Shown here in pieces: positions 16,911 through 26,065 of a stretch of DNA of 36,831 nucleotides. Position 1 is the first letter of the stretch; each line of letters starts with the position of its first letter. A program made the translations under genes and the position numbers. The stretch is from positions 20,766 to 57,596 of the forward strand of contig JAAVCM010000006.1 of the NCBI GenBank assembly GCA_014802345.1. The letters are read 5' to 3'. The notes under the pieces were generated by a model that was not told the DNA's origin, ran no database searches, and worked only from the letters and a program-made list of their open reading frames with translations. The DNA is from Bacteroides sp. Its GTDB lineage: Bacteria; Bacteroidota; Bacteroidia; Bacteroidales; Muribaculaceae.

Positions 16911-17243
16911 TTACAACGCGCTCCATATCAATTGTTTTTTCTCGTCCACTTCCTCTTTAAAATATTTATTGCGGATGGACGTATAGTCGGTTAAATCAAT
17001 TTTTCTCCCTAAAAGCTCTTCAAGAGAATAAATGAAATCAAAAAACACGTCAACCATATCAAGCAAGGGAATTCGAGACTTGTCAAAAACAACCAAAAAA
17101 TCCACATCGCTGTCGTCAGTGAATCTCGGAGTAAGTATCGACCCGAACACCCACAGTTTATCTACCTTATACTTGCGGCACAAGGCGACAATCTTATCCA
17201 TATTCATCTCAATCAGCTTCATAATCTGAATTTTAGTTGGCAC
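16911..17243 (-). CDS. MNT-type nucleotidyltransferase (MntA-like), orphan
   Basis: 110 residues of the minimal nucleotidyltransferase fold. The motif GS-x10-DxD is intact: Gly34-Ser35 in WVFGSIL and Asp46-Val-Asp48 in SDVDFLVVF, with a third carboxylate at Asp83 in RKIDLTDY. In MntA-HepT pairs such proteins AMPylate a HEPN toxin and so neutralise it. No HEPN gene (Rx4-6H) is found on either side: the next gene is a helicase and the other side holds a recombinase relic. The gene is AT-rich compared with its left neighbours, which fits later arrival. The start is uncertain; internal ATGs lie at residues 8 and 13. Confidence 0.82.
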   Translation of the reverse strand: MPTKIQIMKLIEMNMDKIVALCRKYKVDKLWVFGSILTPRFTDDSDVDFLVVFDKSRIPLLDMVDVFFDFIYSLEELLGRKIDLTDYTSIRNKYFKEEVDEKKQLIWSAL

Positions 17244-17289
17244 AATCAGTAAAAATCGGACGTTTTCTGTCCAAACAGCTTACCGTTCA

Positions 17290-17322
17290 CAAAGATAAAC
17301 AAAAACATTCTACTAATCGCAA
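17290..17322 (-). promoter_or_regulatory. Promoter of the nucleotidyltransferase gene
   Basis: On the minus strand TTG (17322-17320) and TATCTTTG (17297-17290) are separated by 22 bases, slightly more than usual. The -7 box is perfect and transcription would start about 40 bases before the ATG. Confidence 0.55.
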
Positions 17323-17607
17323 TTTAACCGAGATATTCTTGATACCTCCGCACAGAAGACGGGACAGCGTAAACACATTCCTCTATCGGATGATCCTTTG
17401 AGGATATTGGCAAAATATCCCCGAGAACCCGAAGATATTTTCCTATCGTTAGGTTTATTCAATATCATAATTATACAAAAATGGGGAGGGCATAGCATAC
17501 AGAAAAAATATCAATTAATTTTGAAATCCATTCGGTTACATATTTTATTACCAGACATTTATTCCATCCGATTTTTAGAACTAAATGTGAGCGGCTTATT
17601 TTTTTGA
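17320..17607 (+). pseudogene. Relic of a tyrosine recombinase (integrase) catalytic domain
   Basis: An open frame of about 95 codons without a plausible start. Its first part, KTGQRKHIPLSDDPLRIL, is the beta-hairpin that precedes the active site in Bacteroidetes tyrosine recombinases. A segment beginning IQKWGGHSIQKK, then LKSIRLHIL, then PDIYSIRFLE falls where those proteins have W..AGI.K, the SARHTFAT box and GADIYTVSKLLGH. The arginine of the RHTF box survives but its histidine does not, and the C-terminal tyrosine region is gone. The N-terminal domains are also missing. I read this as the decayed remainder of a mobile-element integrase. It ends 12 bases before the promoter of the starch locus. 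Confidence 0.55.
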
Positions 17608-17618
17608 GACATTCGGAT

Positions 17619-17626
17619 TACATTTG
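17619..17626 (+). promoter_or_regulatory. -7 box of the first GH13 gene
   Basis: TACATTTG matches TAnnTTTG, 54 bases before the GH13 start. The -33 position has only TTA (17596-17598) at a 20-base distance, so the promoter may need an activator, as sus promoters do. Confidence 0.5.
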
Positions 17627-17679
17627 CATAGAGAATTCCGGCTGATATCGGTCACTGTATCTGATAATTCTTTATTACA

Positions 17680-19110
17680 ATGATGATCCACAAAACAAGA
17701 CTTTTCGTTGTTATCTTAGCAACGCTGATGATTAGCGGTGCCTGCTCGAAAGCAGTCACTGAACAAATTGATGTCCGTATTCCTGAAAACCGTGTAATTT
17801 ACGAAGTTTTCGTACGAAACTTCTCACCTGAGGGGACTCTGAAAGGTGTAGAAGCTCAAATCCCACGTCTTAAAGAGCTGGGCGTGGATGTTGTCTGGCT
17901 CATGCCAATTTATGAATTGGGCGACACCGGCAAATGGGGAGCGTATTCCAGCCCGTATTCAATCAAGGATTATACAAAAATAGATCCCGATAACGGTACT
18001 GAACAGGATCTGCGCGACCTTGTGAAAACAATCCATGACAACGGTATGGAGATATGGTTTGACTGGGTCGGCAACCATACGTCAATGGACAATGTCTGGG
18101 TCACTTCCAATCCTGAATTCTATACGAAAAAGGACGGAGACTTTGTACATCCCTTCGGCGGTGCATGGAAGGATGTCTACGAGCTTGACCGCGACAATGA
18201 AGCGATGCAGGACGAAATGGTGAAGGCCATGCAATATTGGGTTGACAACTTCGATATCGATGGTTTCCGTTGTGACTATGCCTCGGGGCCTTCACCAGAA
18301 TTGTGGCGAAAGGCTTCCGAAAGAGTCCTGAAAGACGGCAAACGTGTGGCTTGGCTTGCCGAAGACTCCTCCAGACCGTCGCTTGTCAAGAACGGATATT
18401 TTGATTACAATTATTGCTGGGATTTTCAGGAAAAGGTGCTGAAAGAGTTTGCCAACGAACCGAATCCCGACCTTGAAGAACTCCGCAAAGCCTGTGAGCT
18501 GCTTGCCAACAGCGGCCTTACAGCAGGTGAGTCTGCTACTCCCGAGGATACAATAGCCAACCCCTACGAAGGGCGTTCACGCATGGTCTACCTTGTCAAC
18601 CATGACGTCGTTCAGGATCAGGGCGGTAGCGAGGACATCGTATATCACAAATACCTCAGACCGCTGACCGTATTGGAGTTCACGGTATATGGGATGCCGT
18701 TGATCTACAATGGACAGGAGATTCAGTACAAGTCAGGTGGACGGGTATCGCTCGCCGAGAAGACACCGATTGACTGGTCACAGCCCGACACAACGATGAC
18801 AACACTCATCAAGAAACTGACACATCTGAAACACACACAACCGGCTTTGCGAACAGGCAAGCAGAGCGGTACTCTTACAAACCTCGTCACAACTGCCGAC
18901 AGTTCGGTCTACGCCTATAAGCGTACTCTCGGGGACAACGACGTGGTGGTCATGCTCAACTTCGGAGATGAAGACAAGGAGTTTTCAATCTCCGGCGACC
19001 TTCCCGCAGGTACATTCAGGGATATCCTCGGTGGTCAGACCGTTGATTTCCCAGCCACAACATCATTTAATCTTCCTGCACTCGGGGCGACTGTTTTCGT
19101 GAGGGAATAA
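17680..19110 (+). CDS. GH13 alpha-amylase-family lipoprotein (first of two)
   Basis: 476 residues (a second ATG follows directly). A signal peptide ends in ISGACS, so Cys22 would carry lipid. The TIM-barrel motifs of GH13 are in order: VVWLMPIYE (71-79), WFDWVGNHT (126-134), DIDGFRCDYA (192-201) with the nucleophile Asp199 and Arg197, WLAEDSS (225-231) with the acid/base Glu228, and YLVNHDV (304-310) with Asp309. A short beta-sandwich C-domain closes the protein. It is smaller than SusG and has no inserted CBM. It probably cuts starch or maltooligosaccharides at the cell envelope. Neopullulanase (SusA) and amylase activity cannot be separated. It precedes the SusR-like regulator. Confidence 0.92.
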   Translation: MMIHKTRLFVVILATLMISGACSKAVTEQIDVRIPENRVIYEVFVRNFSPEGTLKGVEAQIPRLKELGVDVVWLMPIYELGDTGKWGAYSSPYSIKDYTKIDPDNGTEQDLRDLVKTIHDNGMEIWFDWVGNHTSMDNVWVTSNPEFYTKKDGDFVHPFGGAWKDVYELDRDNEAMQDEMVKAMQYWVDNFDIDGFRCDYASGPSPELWRKASERVLKDGKRVAWLAEDSSRPSLVKNGYFDYNYCWDFQEKVLKEFANEPNPDLEELRKACELLANSGLTAGESATPEDTIANPYEGRSRMVYLVNHDVVQDQGGSEDIVYHKYLRPLTVLEFTVYGMPLIYNGQEIQYKSGGRVSLAEKTPIDWSQPDTTMTTLIKKLTHLKHTQPALRTGKQSGTLTNLVTTADSSVYAYKRTLGDNDVVVMLNFGDEDKEFSISGDLPAGTFRDILGGQTVDFPATTSFNLPALGATVFVRE

Positions 19111-19162
19111 CGTCTCCTCTCCCCCGAGGGGTACCGATAGCCGCCACTATTTACCAATACAT

Positions 19163-19193
19163 TTGGCGAGTAACTGATTTATTATTAATTTTA
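19163..19193 (+). promoter_or_regulatory. Putative promoter of the SusR-like regulator
   Basis: TTG (19163-19165) and TAATTTTA (19186-19193) are separated by exactly 20 bases. The -7 box differs from TAnnTTTG only in its last base. It would give a leader of about 80 bases, and separates the regulator from the GH13 gene before it. Confidence 0.45.
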
Positions 19194-19281
19194 CACACTC
19201 AATGTATCCGATGTCGCTACCACGGCTTCGGATACATTCGGATGTAAGTGTGCCAATCCTTTAAATCAGTTGTACCCCACC

Positions 19282-21057
19282 ATGAGAACACCTATCTTTT
19301 TACTGTTCATCCTTCTGCTCGTTTCCTGTAGCAGGTCGGGAAACGACCGTGCGGCGGAATTGCAGGAACTCTACGTCCTGCTTGATACGGAGATAGCCAA
19401 CAGTAATAAATATGAGAAAGAAAAGAATGATCGCATCATCGCCTATAAGCGCGAATATGATCTGTCGACCGATAAGTTTCAACGGACGGCGTTGATAAAC
19501 AAGCTGATAGAAGAATTCAATGCCTACAATGCCGATTCTGCCCTACACTACATTTCATATAATCTCCAGCGCCCTGCCGTCATTGCCACCCCCGGCGAAC
19601 AGACGCGCTTGCTGATAAAGAGGGCTGATGTCTACGCACACGCAGGCCTGTTCTCCGACGCGCTCAACACTATGCAGTCAATCCCGCGCGACTCGCTCAC
19701 ACCTGCCCTGCTTGAATCCTATTATGCCACTTATTGTGCCTTGTATCAGTATCTGAGCGAATACACCACCGATCATGAACCGGCATTGATCTACGAGAAA
19801 CAGAGAAGTGCATACGCCGACTCCCTGAGCCGGGTGATTGACACCGGTTCATTCAATCATCTCGTATTCGTGATGACGGAAATGGCACGCAACGGTGAGT
19901 CCGAAAAGGCAATAGAAGCACTCTCCCGGCAGCTTGAAGACTATCCCTCCGGGACAAGGGAATATTCGATTCTCGCCTCGACACTTGCCTATATCTACAA
20001 GACTGCCGGATTTCCTGATGATTATAAACGCTATCTCGCCCTCAGCGCCATCTCTGATGTCAGGGGAGCGGTAAAGGAAAATATGTCTTTCCGGGAGGTA
20101 GCTACGGTGATGTTTGAGGACGGCGACGTGGACCGTGCCAACCGCTACCTGAAAAAGAGCATTGCGGATGCCAACTTCTATTCCGCCCTGATGCGCAACG
20201 CACAGTCAAGCAAAATGCTTCCTGTGATTGACGAGGCTTATGCCGCGGTGCAGAACGACCTGACCGACCGCCTCCGGACCATGGTCTGGGTGAGCAGTAT
20301 TCTTTCCGTCATCCTCCTCGTCACCATATTTCTCATTCTCAAACAGTTCAGAAGTCTGCACAAGGCAAAGGACAAGGTCAGCCTCGCTAACGAGGAACTA
20401 AGACGGATGTCGGAGCGGCTTCGTGAGGCCAACAATGAGCTGAAAGGGAAAAACGACGATCTGAGTGCGATGTCCGAAGAACTCAGGCAGACCAATGCCG
20501 CACTGGAAGGAAAGAACGGTGAACTGAGCCTCATATCCGAGCAGTTGAAATCCACCAACATCCAGCTTGCCGCCAGAAATGCCGAACTCAGGGACTTCAA
20601 CCAAACCAAGGAGCAGTATGCCGGTCTGTTCATGGAGTATTGTTCATCAGCTATCTCCTCCTTACAGCATTATCAGCAGTCGTTGCGCAAACTGACGGTG
20701 CAGGGAGGCAACCGTGCGGCACTTCTCAAAAAGCTCGAATCGACCGAGATAGCCGACCAGTTGCTGAAAAACTTCTATGTCAGATTTGACGAGGCCATAC
20801 TCAACATCTATCCCTCCTTCGTCGGGAAATTCAACGCCCTTCTCAACCCCGGCGAACAGGTCGTACTGAAATCGGGAGAGCTTCTCAACACTGAACTGCG
20901 CCTCTACGCACTGATCCGTATCGGCATCGACGACAGCGCGAAGATAGCCGATTTCCTGCGCTGCTCCATCTCGACGATCTATACCTATCGTTCGAAGATC
21001 AGGAAGAGAGCCATCAATCCCGATGAATTTGAGAATGAAGTAAGGAATCTGGATTGA
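19282..21057 (+). CDS. SusR-like membrane-spanning regulator (DUF6377-type)
   Basis: 591 residues from the ATG at 19282; an in-frame TTG 12 bases earlier is less likely. Order of parts: an N-terminal signal/anchor ending LLLVSCS (about 16), a helical TPR-like periplasmic region (about 25-325), one membrane helix (334-354), a long charged coiled coil (about 360-440), and a C-terminal HTH (about 533-574, ELRLYALIRIGIDDSAKIADFL then SISTIYTYRSKIRKRA). This is the build of Bacteroidetes regulators that sense sugar in the periplasm and bind DNA from the membrane, SusR being the known example for starch. It sits between a GH13 gene and susC. It most likely activates this locus in response to maltooligosaccharides. 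The coiled coil contains 21-residue repeats. Confidence 0.82.
   Translation: MRTPIFLLFILLLVSCSRSGNDRAAELQELYVLLDTEIANSNKYEKEKNDRIIAYKREYDLSTDKFQRTALINKLIEEFNAYNADSALHYISYNLQRPAVIATPGEQTRLLIKRADVYAHAGLFSDALNTMQSIPRDSLTPALLESYYATYCALYQYLSEYTTDHEPALIYEKQRSAYADSLSRVIDTGSFNHLVFVMTEMARNGESEKAIEALSRQLEDYPSGTREYSILASTLAYIYKTAGFPDDYKRYLALSAISDVRGAVKENMSFREVATVMFEDGDVDRANRYLKKSIADANFYSALMRNAQSSKMLPVIDEAYAAVQNDLTDRLRTMVWVSSILSVILLVTIFLILKQFRSLHKAKDKVSLANEELRRMSERLREANNELKGKNDDLSAMSEELRQTNAALEGKNGELSLISEQLKSTNIQLAARNAELRDFNQTKEQYAGLFMEYCSSAISSLQHYQQSLRKLTVQGGNRAALLKKLESTEIADQLLKNFYVRFDEAILNIYPSFVGKFNALLNPGEQVVLKSGELLNTELRLYALIRIGIDDSAKIADFLRCSISTIYTYRSKIRKRAINPDEFENEVRNLD
20389..20577 (+). repeat. Three 63-base repeats coding 21-residue coiled-coil units
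   Basis: Residues 370-390, 391-411 and 412-432 of the SusR-like regulator are three in-register units of exactly 21 residues (three heptads each). Each opens with N-[EDG]-[ED]-L and carries SE-x-L and a central N; a fourth unit begins NAELRDFN and breaks off. The repeats lie directly between the membrane helix and the DNA-binding part. Confidence 0.8.
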
Positions 21058-21139
21058 AAACAGACCTCTACGGGACTGAAAGAAATATTGATTTTTTGAG
21101 AGTCTCTAAATAGCTTTATTATTGATTTACAGCTAATTA

Positions 21140-21148
21140 CCCCCCCCC
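21140..21148 (+). repeat. Run of nine cytosines upstream of the susC promoter
   Basis: Nine consecutive C bases stand 28 bases upstream of the susC -33 element. Tracts of this length are prone to slippage. Confidence 0.85.
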
Positions 21149-21176
21149 TATAAGTTTTGATTTTTGTTTGATGCGC

Positions 21177-21207
21177 TTGACCGGGCATAAAAGGTTAGCG
21201 AAATTTG
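21177..21207 (+). promoter_or_regulatory. Putative promoter of the susC operon
   Basis: TTG (21177-21179) and GAAATTTG (21200-21207) are separated by 20 bases. The -7 box keeps the A and TTTG of TAnnTTTG but has G for the first T. A weak box of this kind fits a promoter that depends on an activator. The leader would be about 57 bases. Confidence 0.5.
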
Positions 21208-21270
21208 CAAAGTAATGTTAACGCACTACAAAATGCCTTAGTCATCATCACAACTAAATCAATACTTATA

Positions 21271-24237
21271 ATGAACAGAAAACCATGGAATTTACGAGCC
21301 TTCACTCTCACAGTGCTATGGGTGTTAGCTCTGATGGCAGCTCCGTTTTTGACGGCGCAGACGGTAAATGTTTCCGGCACAGTCACCGATCCCGCAGGGG
21401 AAGTTCTGATTGGTGTCAGTGTTTCAGTGAAAGGCAATCAAACGCACGGAATTGCGACCGACTTTGATGGTCATTACACTCTCAGCAATGTTCCCTCCGA
21501 TGGAACTCTCGTCTTCAGTTATGTAGGTTTCAAGGCAGTCGAAGTCTCCGTCAAGGGTCAGACCAAGATTGACGTCACGATGGAAGAGGACAGTGAGCTT
21601 CTCGACGAAGTCGTCGTCGTGGGTTATGGCTCACTCAGCCGTAAGGAACTTTCAAGCTCAATCGTTCAGGTAAACCGCGACGACTTCCAGAAGGGTGCGA
21701 TGAACAACCCGATGGAGATGCTTACCGGTAAGGTGGCCGGTCTCAATGTGTCCAGCACAGCCTCCGCCAATCCTAACGGAAGCGCAGATCTTCAGGTGCG
21801 CGGCGCAACCTCTCTGAGCGCGGGCAACGGTCCCCTTATCGTAATCGACGGAGTTGCCGGAGGCGACATCCGCACGCTTGCCCCGCAGGACATTGAATCC
21901 ATGTCTGTTCTTAAAGATGCCGCCTCTGCCGCTATCTACGGCACCCGTGGTGCAAACGGTGTAATCCTTATTACGACTAAGAAGGGGACGGGTGAACCCG
22001 GACTCCCCGTCATCACCTACGATTCTTACGGCGCACTTGCTTTTGCAAAGGACAAGCCCGAGGTCCTTTCACCCTACGAATGGCGACTTGCCCGCCGAGG
22101 TAACGATTACGGGGCAAGCACCGACTGGTATGACCTCATCACCCGCAAGGTAGCCTACGACACCAACCAGTATCTCGCCATCGACGGTTCGCTTGCAAAC
22201 GGCGGCTACTACACCGCCTCCATGAACTGGAAGAAGGCCAACGGTCTTGACATCGTGAGCCGCCGCGAGGAGTTCGGCGGACGTGCGGCTGTGTCGGCCA
22301 ACGCCCTTGACAGCCACCTCCGCATCACCGCTGCCCTTAACGCCCGCAAGGTCAAGGAAAAATGGGGTGACGACGGAATGTTTGACACCGCCCTAAGCAT
22401 GAACCCTACCATCCCTGTCTACAACGAAGATGGGTCATTCTATCAGCCCACATCGCCGACCGACATCAAGAACCCCGTCCAGCAGCTTCGTGTCAACAAC
22501 TCCGAAGGCAACCGCACCTATATTCTCGGCTCGACCGACATCAAGTACAGTATCTGGAACAACGAGAACCACAATGTCAGTACCACCCTTTCCTACTCCT
22601 ATAATTACAACGACCTCAAAAGCGACTACTACACCCCGACAACCTCCGGCGAATCATACTGGGGTGGTTATGCAGGTCGTGCCTCACAGCATTATCAGAA
22701 ATGGTGGACCAACCGAGTGGAGTGGATTGCCAACTACGGTTTCCAGAACGGTGACCACGATGTCAAAGTCGTCGGCGGCTACTCTTTCGAGCGTTCCAAC
22801 TGGGAGCAGATGTTCATGCAAAACAACAACTTTACCTTTGATAAACCTCTGTGGAACGGCATCGGCTCAGGCACATGGCTAGCCGACGGTAAAGCTCAGA
22901 TGTATGGCGGCAAGAGCCAGTCGACACTCATCGGTTTCTTCGGCCGTGTGAACTACTCATGGAAAGGAATGATCATCGCCTCCGCCTCTATCCGTCACGA
23001 GGGTTCTACCAAGTTCGGTTCCGACAAGAAGTGGGGTTCATTCCCGGCAGCCTCCATCGCATGGGAAATGACAAAGGCTCCCTTCCTTTCCGATTACGTC
23101 CAGACCGTCCAGAGCCTCAAGCCTCGTATCTCCTACGGTGTGACCGGCCGAAGCGACTTTGACGCTTACAAATCACTTGCCACCTACTCACCTAACGGCA
23201 CATATCTCATCGACGGAGAATGGGTCACCGGCTATCGTCCATCCAACAATGCTAACCCCGACCTCGGATGGGAAAAGCTGTCAAGTACCAACTATGGTAT
23301 CGACTTCATGTTCTTCAATCGCATATACGGTTCAATCGAGTATTTCGACCGCCGTTCACAGGACCTTCTCTACAACTATACCGCTCCGCAGCCCCCCTAC
23401 GTCTATCCTGAAATCCTCGTGAACGTCGGTACTACGAAGAACACCGGTATAGAACTTGCCCTTACCCTCGACGCAGTTGTCAACCAGCCCGTCACTTGGA
23501 CCACCGGCATCAACTATTCCTATGGTACGACCAAGCTCACCAAACTCTCCAACTCCATCTATCAGGCCTCATACCTCGATCTCTACCAGAAACCCGGCGT
23601 CGGTACGAGCGAATATTTCTTCCGTGTGGAGGAAGGTGGCAAAATCGGTCAGTTCTGGGGATATGAGTATGCCGGAGTCGACGAGAATCACAATATGCTT
23701 GTCTATACCGCCGAGGGCGAGAAGGTCACGGCAGCATCGGCCGATCCCAAGGACAAGAGATATATCGGCGACGGTGCGCCCAAACACTTCCTCACTTGGA
23801 ACAACACAGTCAAATGGAAAAACTTCGACCTCAGCCTGATGTTCAACGGTGCTTTCGACTTCCAGATTTTCAATATGCGCCGCTACGGTATGGGACTCAA
23901 AGGTAGCGGCACGGACAATGTGCTTCGCAGCACCTATCTCAAAGACCGTGACGTATGGTCAGGCGGAGGCGTGATTTCATCCTACTTCCTCGAACGCGGC
24001 GACTATTTCAAACTTGAAAACGTGACCCTCGGCTACACCGTACCCCTCAAGAACCGCCGTCTGCTCGAATCGCTCCGTTTCTATCTCGCGGCCAAGAATC
24101 TCTTTACCATAACCAGCTATACCGGGACCGATCCCTCAGCCGTCACCTCGACCGGCATAACTCCGGGTATCGACGTAACCTCTTCGTATCCCACCGCAAC
24201 ACAACTGACATTCGGTGTAAACATCCGCTTCCGTTAA
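21271..24237 (+). CDS. susC: SusC-like TonB-dependent outer-membrane transporter
   Basis: 988 residues from the ATG giving MNRKPWNLRAF; an upstream in-frame start overlaps the promoter. A signal peptide ends LMAAPFLTAQ (about 30). A carboxypeptidase-regulatory-like domain follows (VSGTVTDPAGEVLIGVSV to about 105), then the LLDEVVVVGYG junction (110-120), the plug domain with IDGVAGGDIRTLAPQDIESM and AAIYGTRGANGVILITTKKG, and a beta-barrel ending in LTFGVNIRFR with a terminal aromatic-type strand. It imports maltooligosaccharides into the periplasm with TonB energy, paired with the SusD-like lid encoded 18 bases downstream. The gene symbol refers to the homologue by context. Confidence 0.95.
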   Translation: MNRKPWNLRAFTLTVLWVLALMAAPFLTAQTVNVSGTVTDPAGEVLIGVSVSVKGNQTHGIATDFDGHYTLSNVPSDGTLVFSYVGFKAVEVSVKGQTKIDVTMEEDSELLDEVVVVGYGSLSRKELSSSIVQVNRDDFQKGAMNNPMEMLTGKVAGLNVSSTASANPNGSADLQVRGATSLSAGNGPLIVIDGVAGGDIRTLAPQDIESMSVLKDAASAAIYGTRGANGVILITTKKGTGEPGLPVITYDSYGALAFAKDKPEVLSPYEWRLARRGNDYGASTDWYDLITRKVAYDTNQYLAIDGSLANGGYYTASMNWKKANGLDIVSRREEFGGRAAVSANALDSHLRITAALNARKVKEKWGDDGMFDTALSMNPTIPVYNEDGSFYQPTSPTDIKNPVQQLRVNNSEGNRTYILGSTDIKYSIWNNENHNVSTTLSYSYNYNDLKSDYYTPTTSGESYWGGYAGRASQHYQKWWTNRVEWIANYGFQNGDHDVKVVGGYSFERSNWEQMFMQNNNFTFDKPLWNGIGSGTWLADGKAQMYGGKSQSTLIGFFGRVNYSWKGMIIASASIRHEGSTKFGSDKKWGSFPAASIAWEMTKAPFLSDYVQTVQSLKPRISYGVTGRSDFDAYKSLATYSPNGTYLIDGEWVTGYRPSNNANPDLGWEKLSSTNYGIDFMFFNRIYGSIEYFDRRSQDLLYNYTAPQPPYVYPEILVNVGTTKNTGIELALTLDAVVNQPVTWTTGINYSYGTTKLTKLSNSIYQASYLDLYQKPGVGTSEYFFRVEEGGKIGQFWGYEYAGVDENHNMLVYTAEGEKVTAASADPKDKRYIGDGAPKHFLTWNNTVKWKNFDLSLMFNGAFDFQIFNMRRYGMGLKGSGTDNVLRSTYLKDRDVWSGGGVISSYFLERGDYFKLENVTLGYTVPLKNRRLLESLRFYLAAKNLFTITSYTGTDPSAVTSTGITPGIDVTSSYPTATQLTFGVNIRFR

Positions 24238-24255
24238 TCTCAACATTCAGACACA

Positions 24256-26052
24256 ATGAAAACCATAAATCATATAGCAGGTCTGCTGAGTGCGACCGCA
24301 ATCGCTGTCGGAGCATGGTCCTGTACCAACCTTGATGAAGTAACCTTTGACCGCATCGACGCTTCGACCTATTATCAGGACGAAAACAGCGTCAAGGGTG
24401 CTGTCGCCTCTATCTATTCAAGCGCACAGAGCGGCTTCCTCGAATATTTCTGGTATCTCAACGAATTTTCCGCTGACCAGATTGCATGGCGCACATGGAA
24501 CGGCGGAGCATGGGGCTACGATGAGGCTGCCAAATTCGTCCTATCGACACAGACATGGAACTCCGAATCGGTCATCATACGTGAGGCATGGGAACACGCA
24601 TGGGAAACCATCGGTCTCTGTAACACACTTATAAATGACCTTGAGAACCTCTCGGCTTCATCGGTCGGCATGACTGACGATGCGCTCAAATCCTATATCG
24701 CAGAAGTCCGCACTATGCGTGCTTGGGCTTACTACAATAATTTTGAGCTTTGGGGCGGTGCGCTCCCGTTAAATATTTCCGTCGGCAACGAGATTCCCGG
24801 TTCTGCCGACCCGGATTTCAACAAGGGTTGTGAAGTAATATGGCAATTCATCGCTGATGAACTCGACGGTTGCTGGAGCGACCTGACAGCAGAGGACGGT
24901 TCCAATGGTACCCGCAGCCGCATGAATCAAGGTATGAACCGTATGCTTAAAATGCGTCTCCTCCTTAATTCACAGCTTTTCACCGGTATCGACCGTTTCA
25001 GTGAGTGTGCGACCCTCTGCCAGCAGATCATCGACGGCGAGTACGGAACCTACAATATCGCCTCCGACTACCGCGACATCTACGGAGTGAACAACAATAC
25101 CTGTCAGGAAGTGGTCTTCGCCTTCGCTATGGAGGCCGGACGTATGACAAATAATAACCGTAACACCCCCTTCCTCCCTTACAACTACGACGAAATGTTT
25201 GATTTCTCCTGCGATCAGAGTGGCTGGAACTGCACCTGTATGGTTCCTTCAAAGGACAACACAGGAACACTTGTTCCCAACGCCGGCAGTGAGGGAGCGA
25301 AGAGCTTCCTGTTTGACTACGGCGATAAACTCGGCGCACCTTTTGACCGCATGAACGACAAGGACATCCGCAAACAGCCGTTTACGTGTGATGCAGCCGG
25401 TAACTGGAAGGGTATCTTCGCAATGGGCGCACAGATCAACTACGAGACAGGCGCACCCGTGCTTGCCGATGCCGACCTTCAGGATAAACCTCTGATTTAT
25501 GTTGACCAAGTCGGTACTTTCCTCGGTCTCGGGCGCGCTCTCGAACCTGTGATGAGTCCTCGCTGGGGTCAGACAAACTCAGGTTTCCGTGTGCTTCGTT
25601 ACCCTATCTATCCCTCATCCACCGGTCTTGACTGGCGTGATGCCGATCAGGTTGAATTCCGTCTCGCCGAGGTCTATTACTCTCTCGCTGAGTGCAAGCT
25701 CCGCGCAGGTGACACAAATGGTGCGAAGGAACTGGTCAATGACGTGCGTCAGCGTTATTATAATTCATCCGATGTCAGCACCATCGAGCAGCCCGGCCCC
25801 GGCTTCACGGCCTTCGATGCCGACTGGATGCTCAGTGAATGGGGTCTTGAATTCCTTGACGAAGGTCGCCGTCGCCGCACTGATCTCCGCCGTTTCGACA
25901 AGTTCACTCAGGGTCAGTGGTGGTTCTTCGGTCGTGCGACCGAGACAGACCGCCAGATGCCTGCCAAGCGTGACCGCCGCTACGAATGGTATCCTCTCCC
26001 GCAGGTAGCTCTGATGGTAAATCCGGGTCTTGTTCAGAATCCTAACTATTAA
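24256..26052 (+). CDS. susD: SusD-like starch-binding outer-membrane lipoprotein
   Basis: 598 residues. The signal peptide ends GAWSCTNLDEV, so Cys23 should be lipidated. The RagB/SusD family layout is clear: an N-terminal TPR-like helical region (IREAWEHAWETIGLCNTLIN, then SYIAEVRTMRAWAYYNNFELWG) and a C-terminal part with VEFRLAEVYYSLAECKLRAGD and WMLSEWGLEFLDEGRRRRTDLRRF. It is rich in Trp and Tyr, as glucan-binding lids are. It closes over the SusC barrel and binds starch helices at the surface. It lies between the susC-like gene and the multi-module lipoprotein gene. Confidence 0.95.
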   Translation: MKTINHIAGLLSATAIAVGAWSCTNLDEVTFDRIDASTYYQDENSVKGAVASIYSSAQSGFLEYFWYLNEFSADQIAWRTWNGGAWGYDEAAKFVLSTQTWNSESVIIREAWEHAWETIGLCNTLINDLENLSASSVGMTDDALKSYIAEVRTMRAWAYYNNFELWGGALPLNISVGNEIPGSADPDFNKGCEVIWQFIADELDGCWSDLTAEDGSNGTRSRMNQGMNRMLKMRLLLNSQLFTGIDRFSECATLCQQIIDGEYGTYNIASDYRDIYGVNNNTCQEVVFAFAMEAGRMTNNNRNTPFLPYNYDEMFDFSCDQSGWNCTCMVPSKDNTGTLVPNAGSEGAKSFLFDYGDKLGAPFDRMNDKDIRKQPFTCDAAGNWKGIFAMGAQINYETGAPVLADADLQDKPLIYVDQVGTFLGLGRALEPVMSPRWGQTNSGFRVLRYPIYPSSTGLDWRDADQVEFRLAEVYYSLAECKLRAGDTNGAKELVNDVRQRYYNSSDVSTIEQPGPGFTAFDADWMLSEWGLEFLDEGRRRRTDLRRFDKFTQGQWWFFGRATETDRQMPAKRDRRYEWYPLPQVALMVNPGLVQNPNY

Positions 26053-26065
26053 AATTTAGTCCAAC

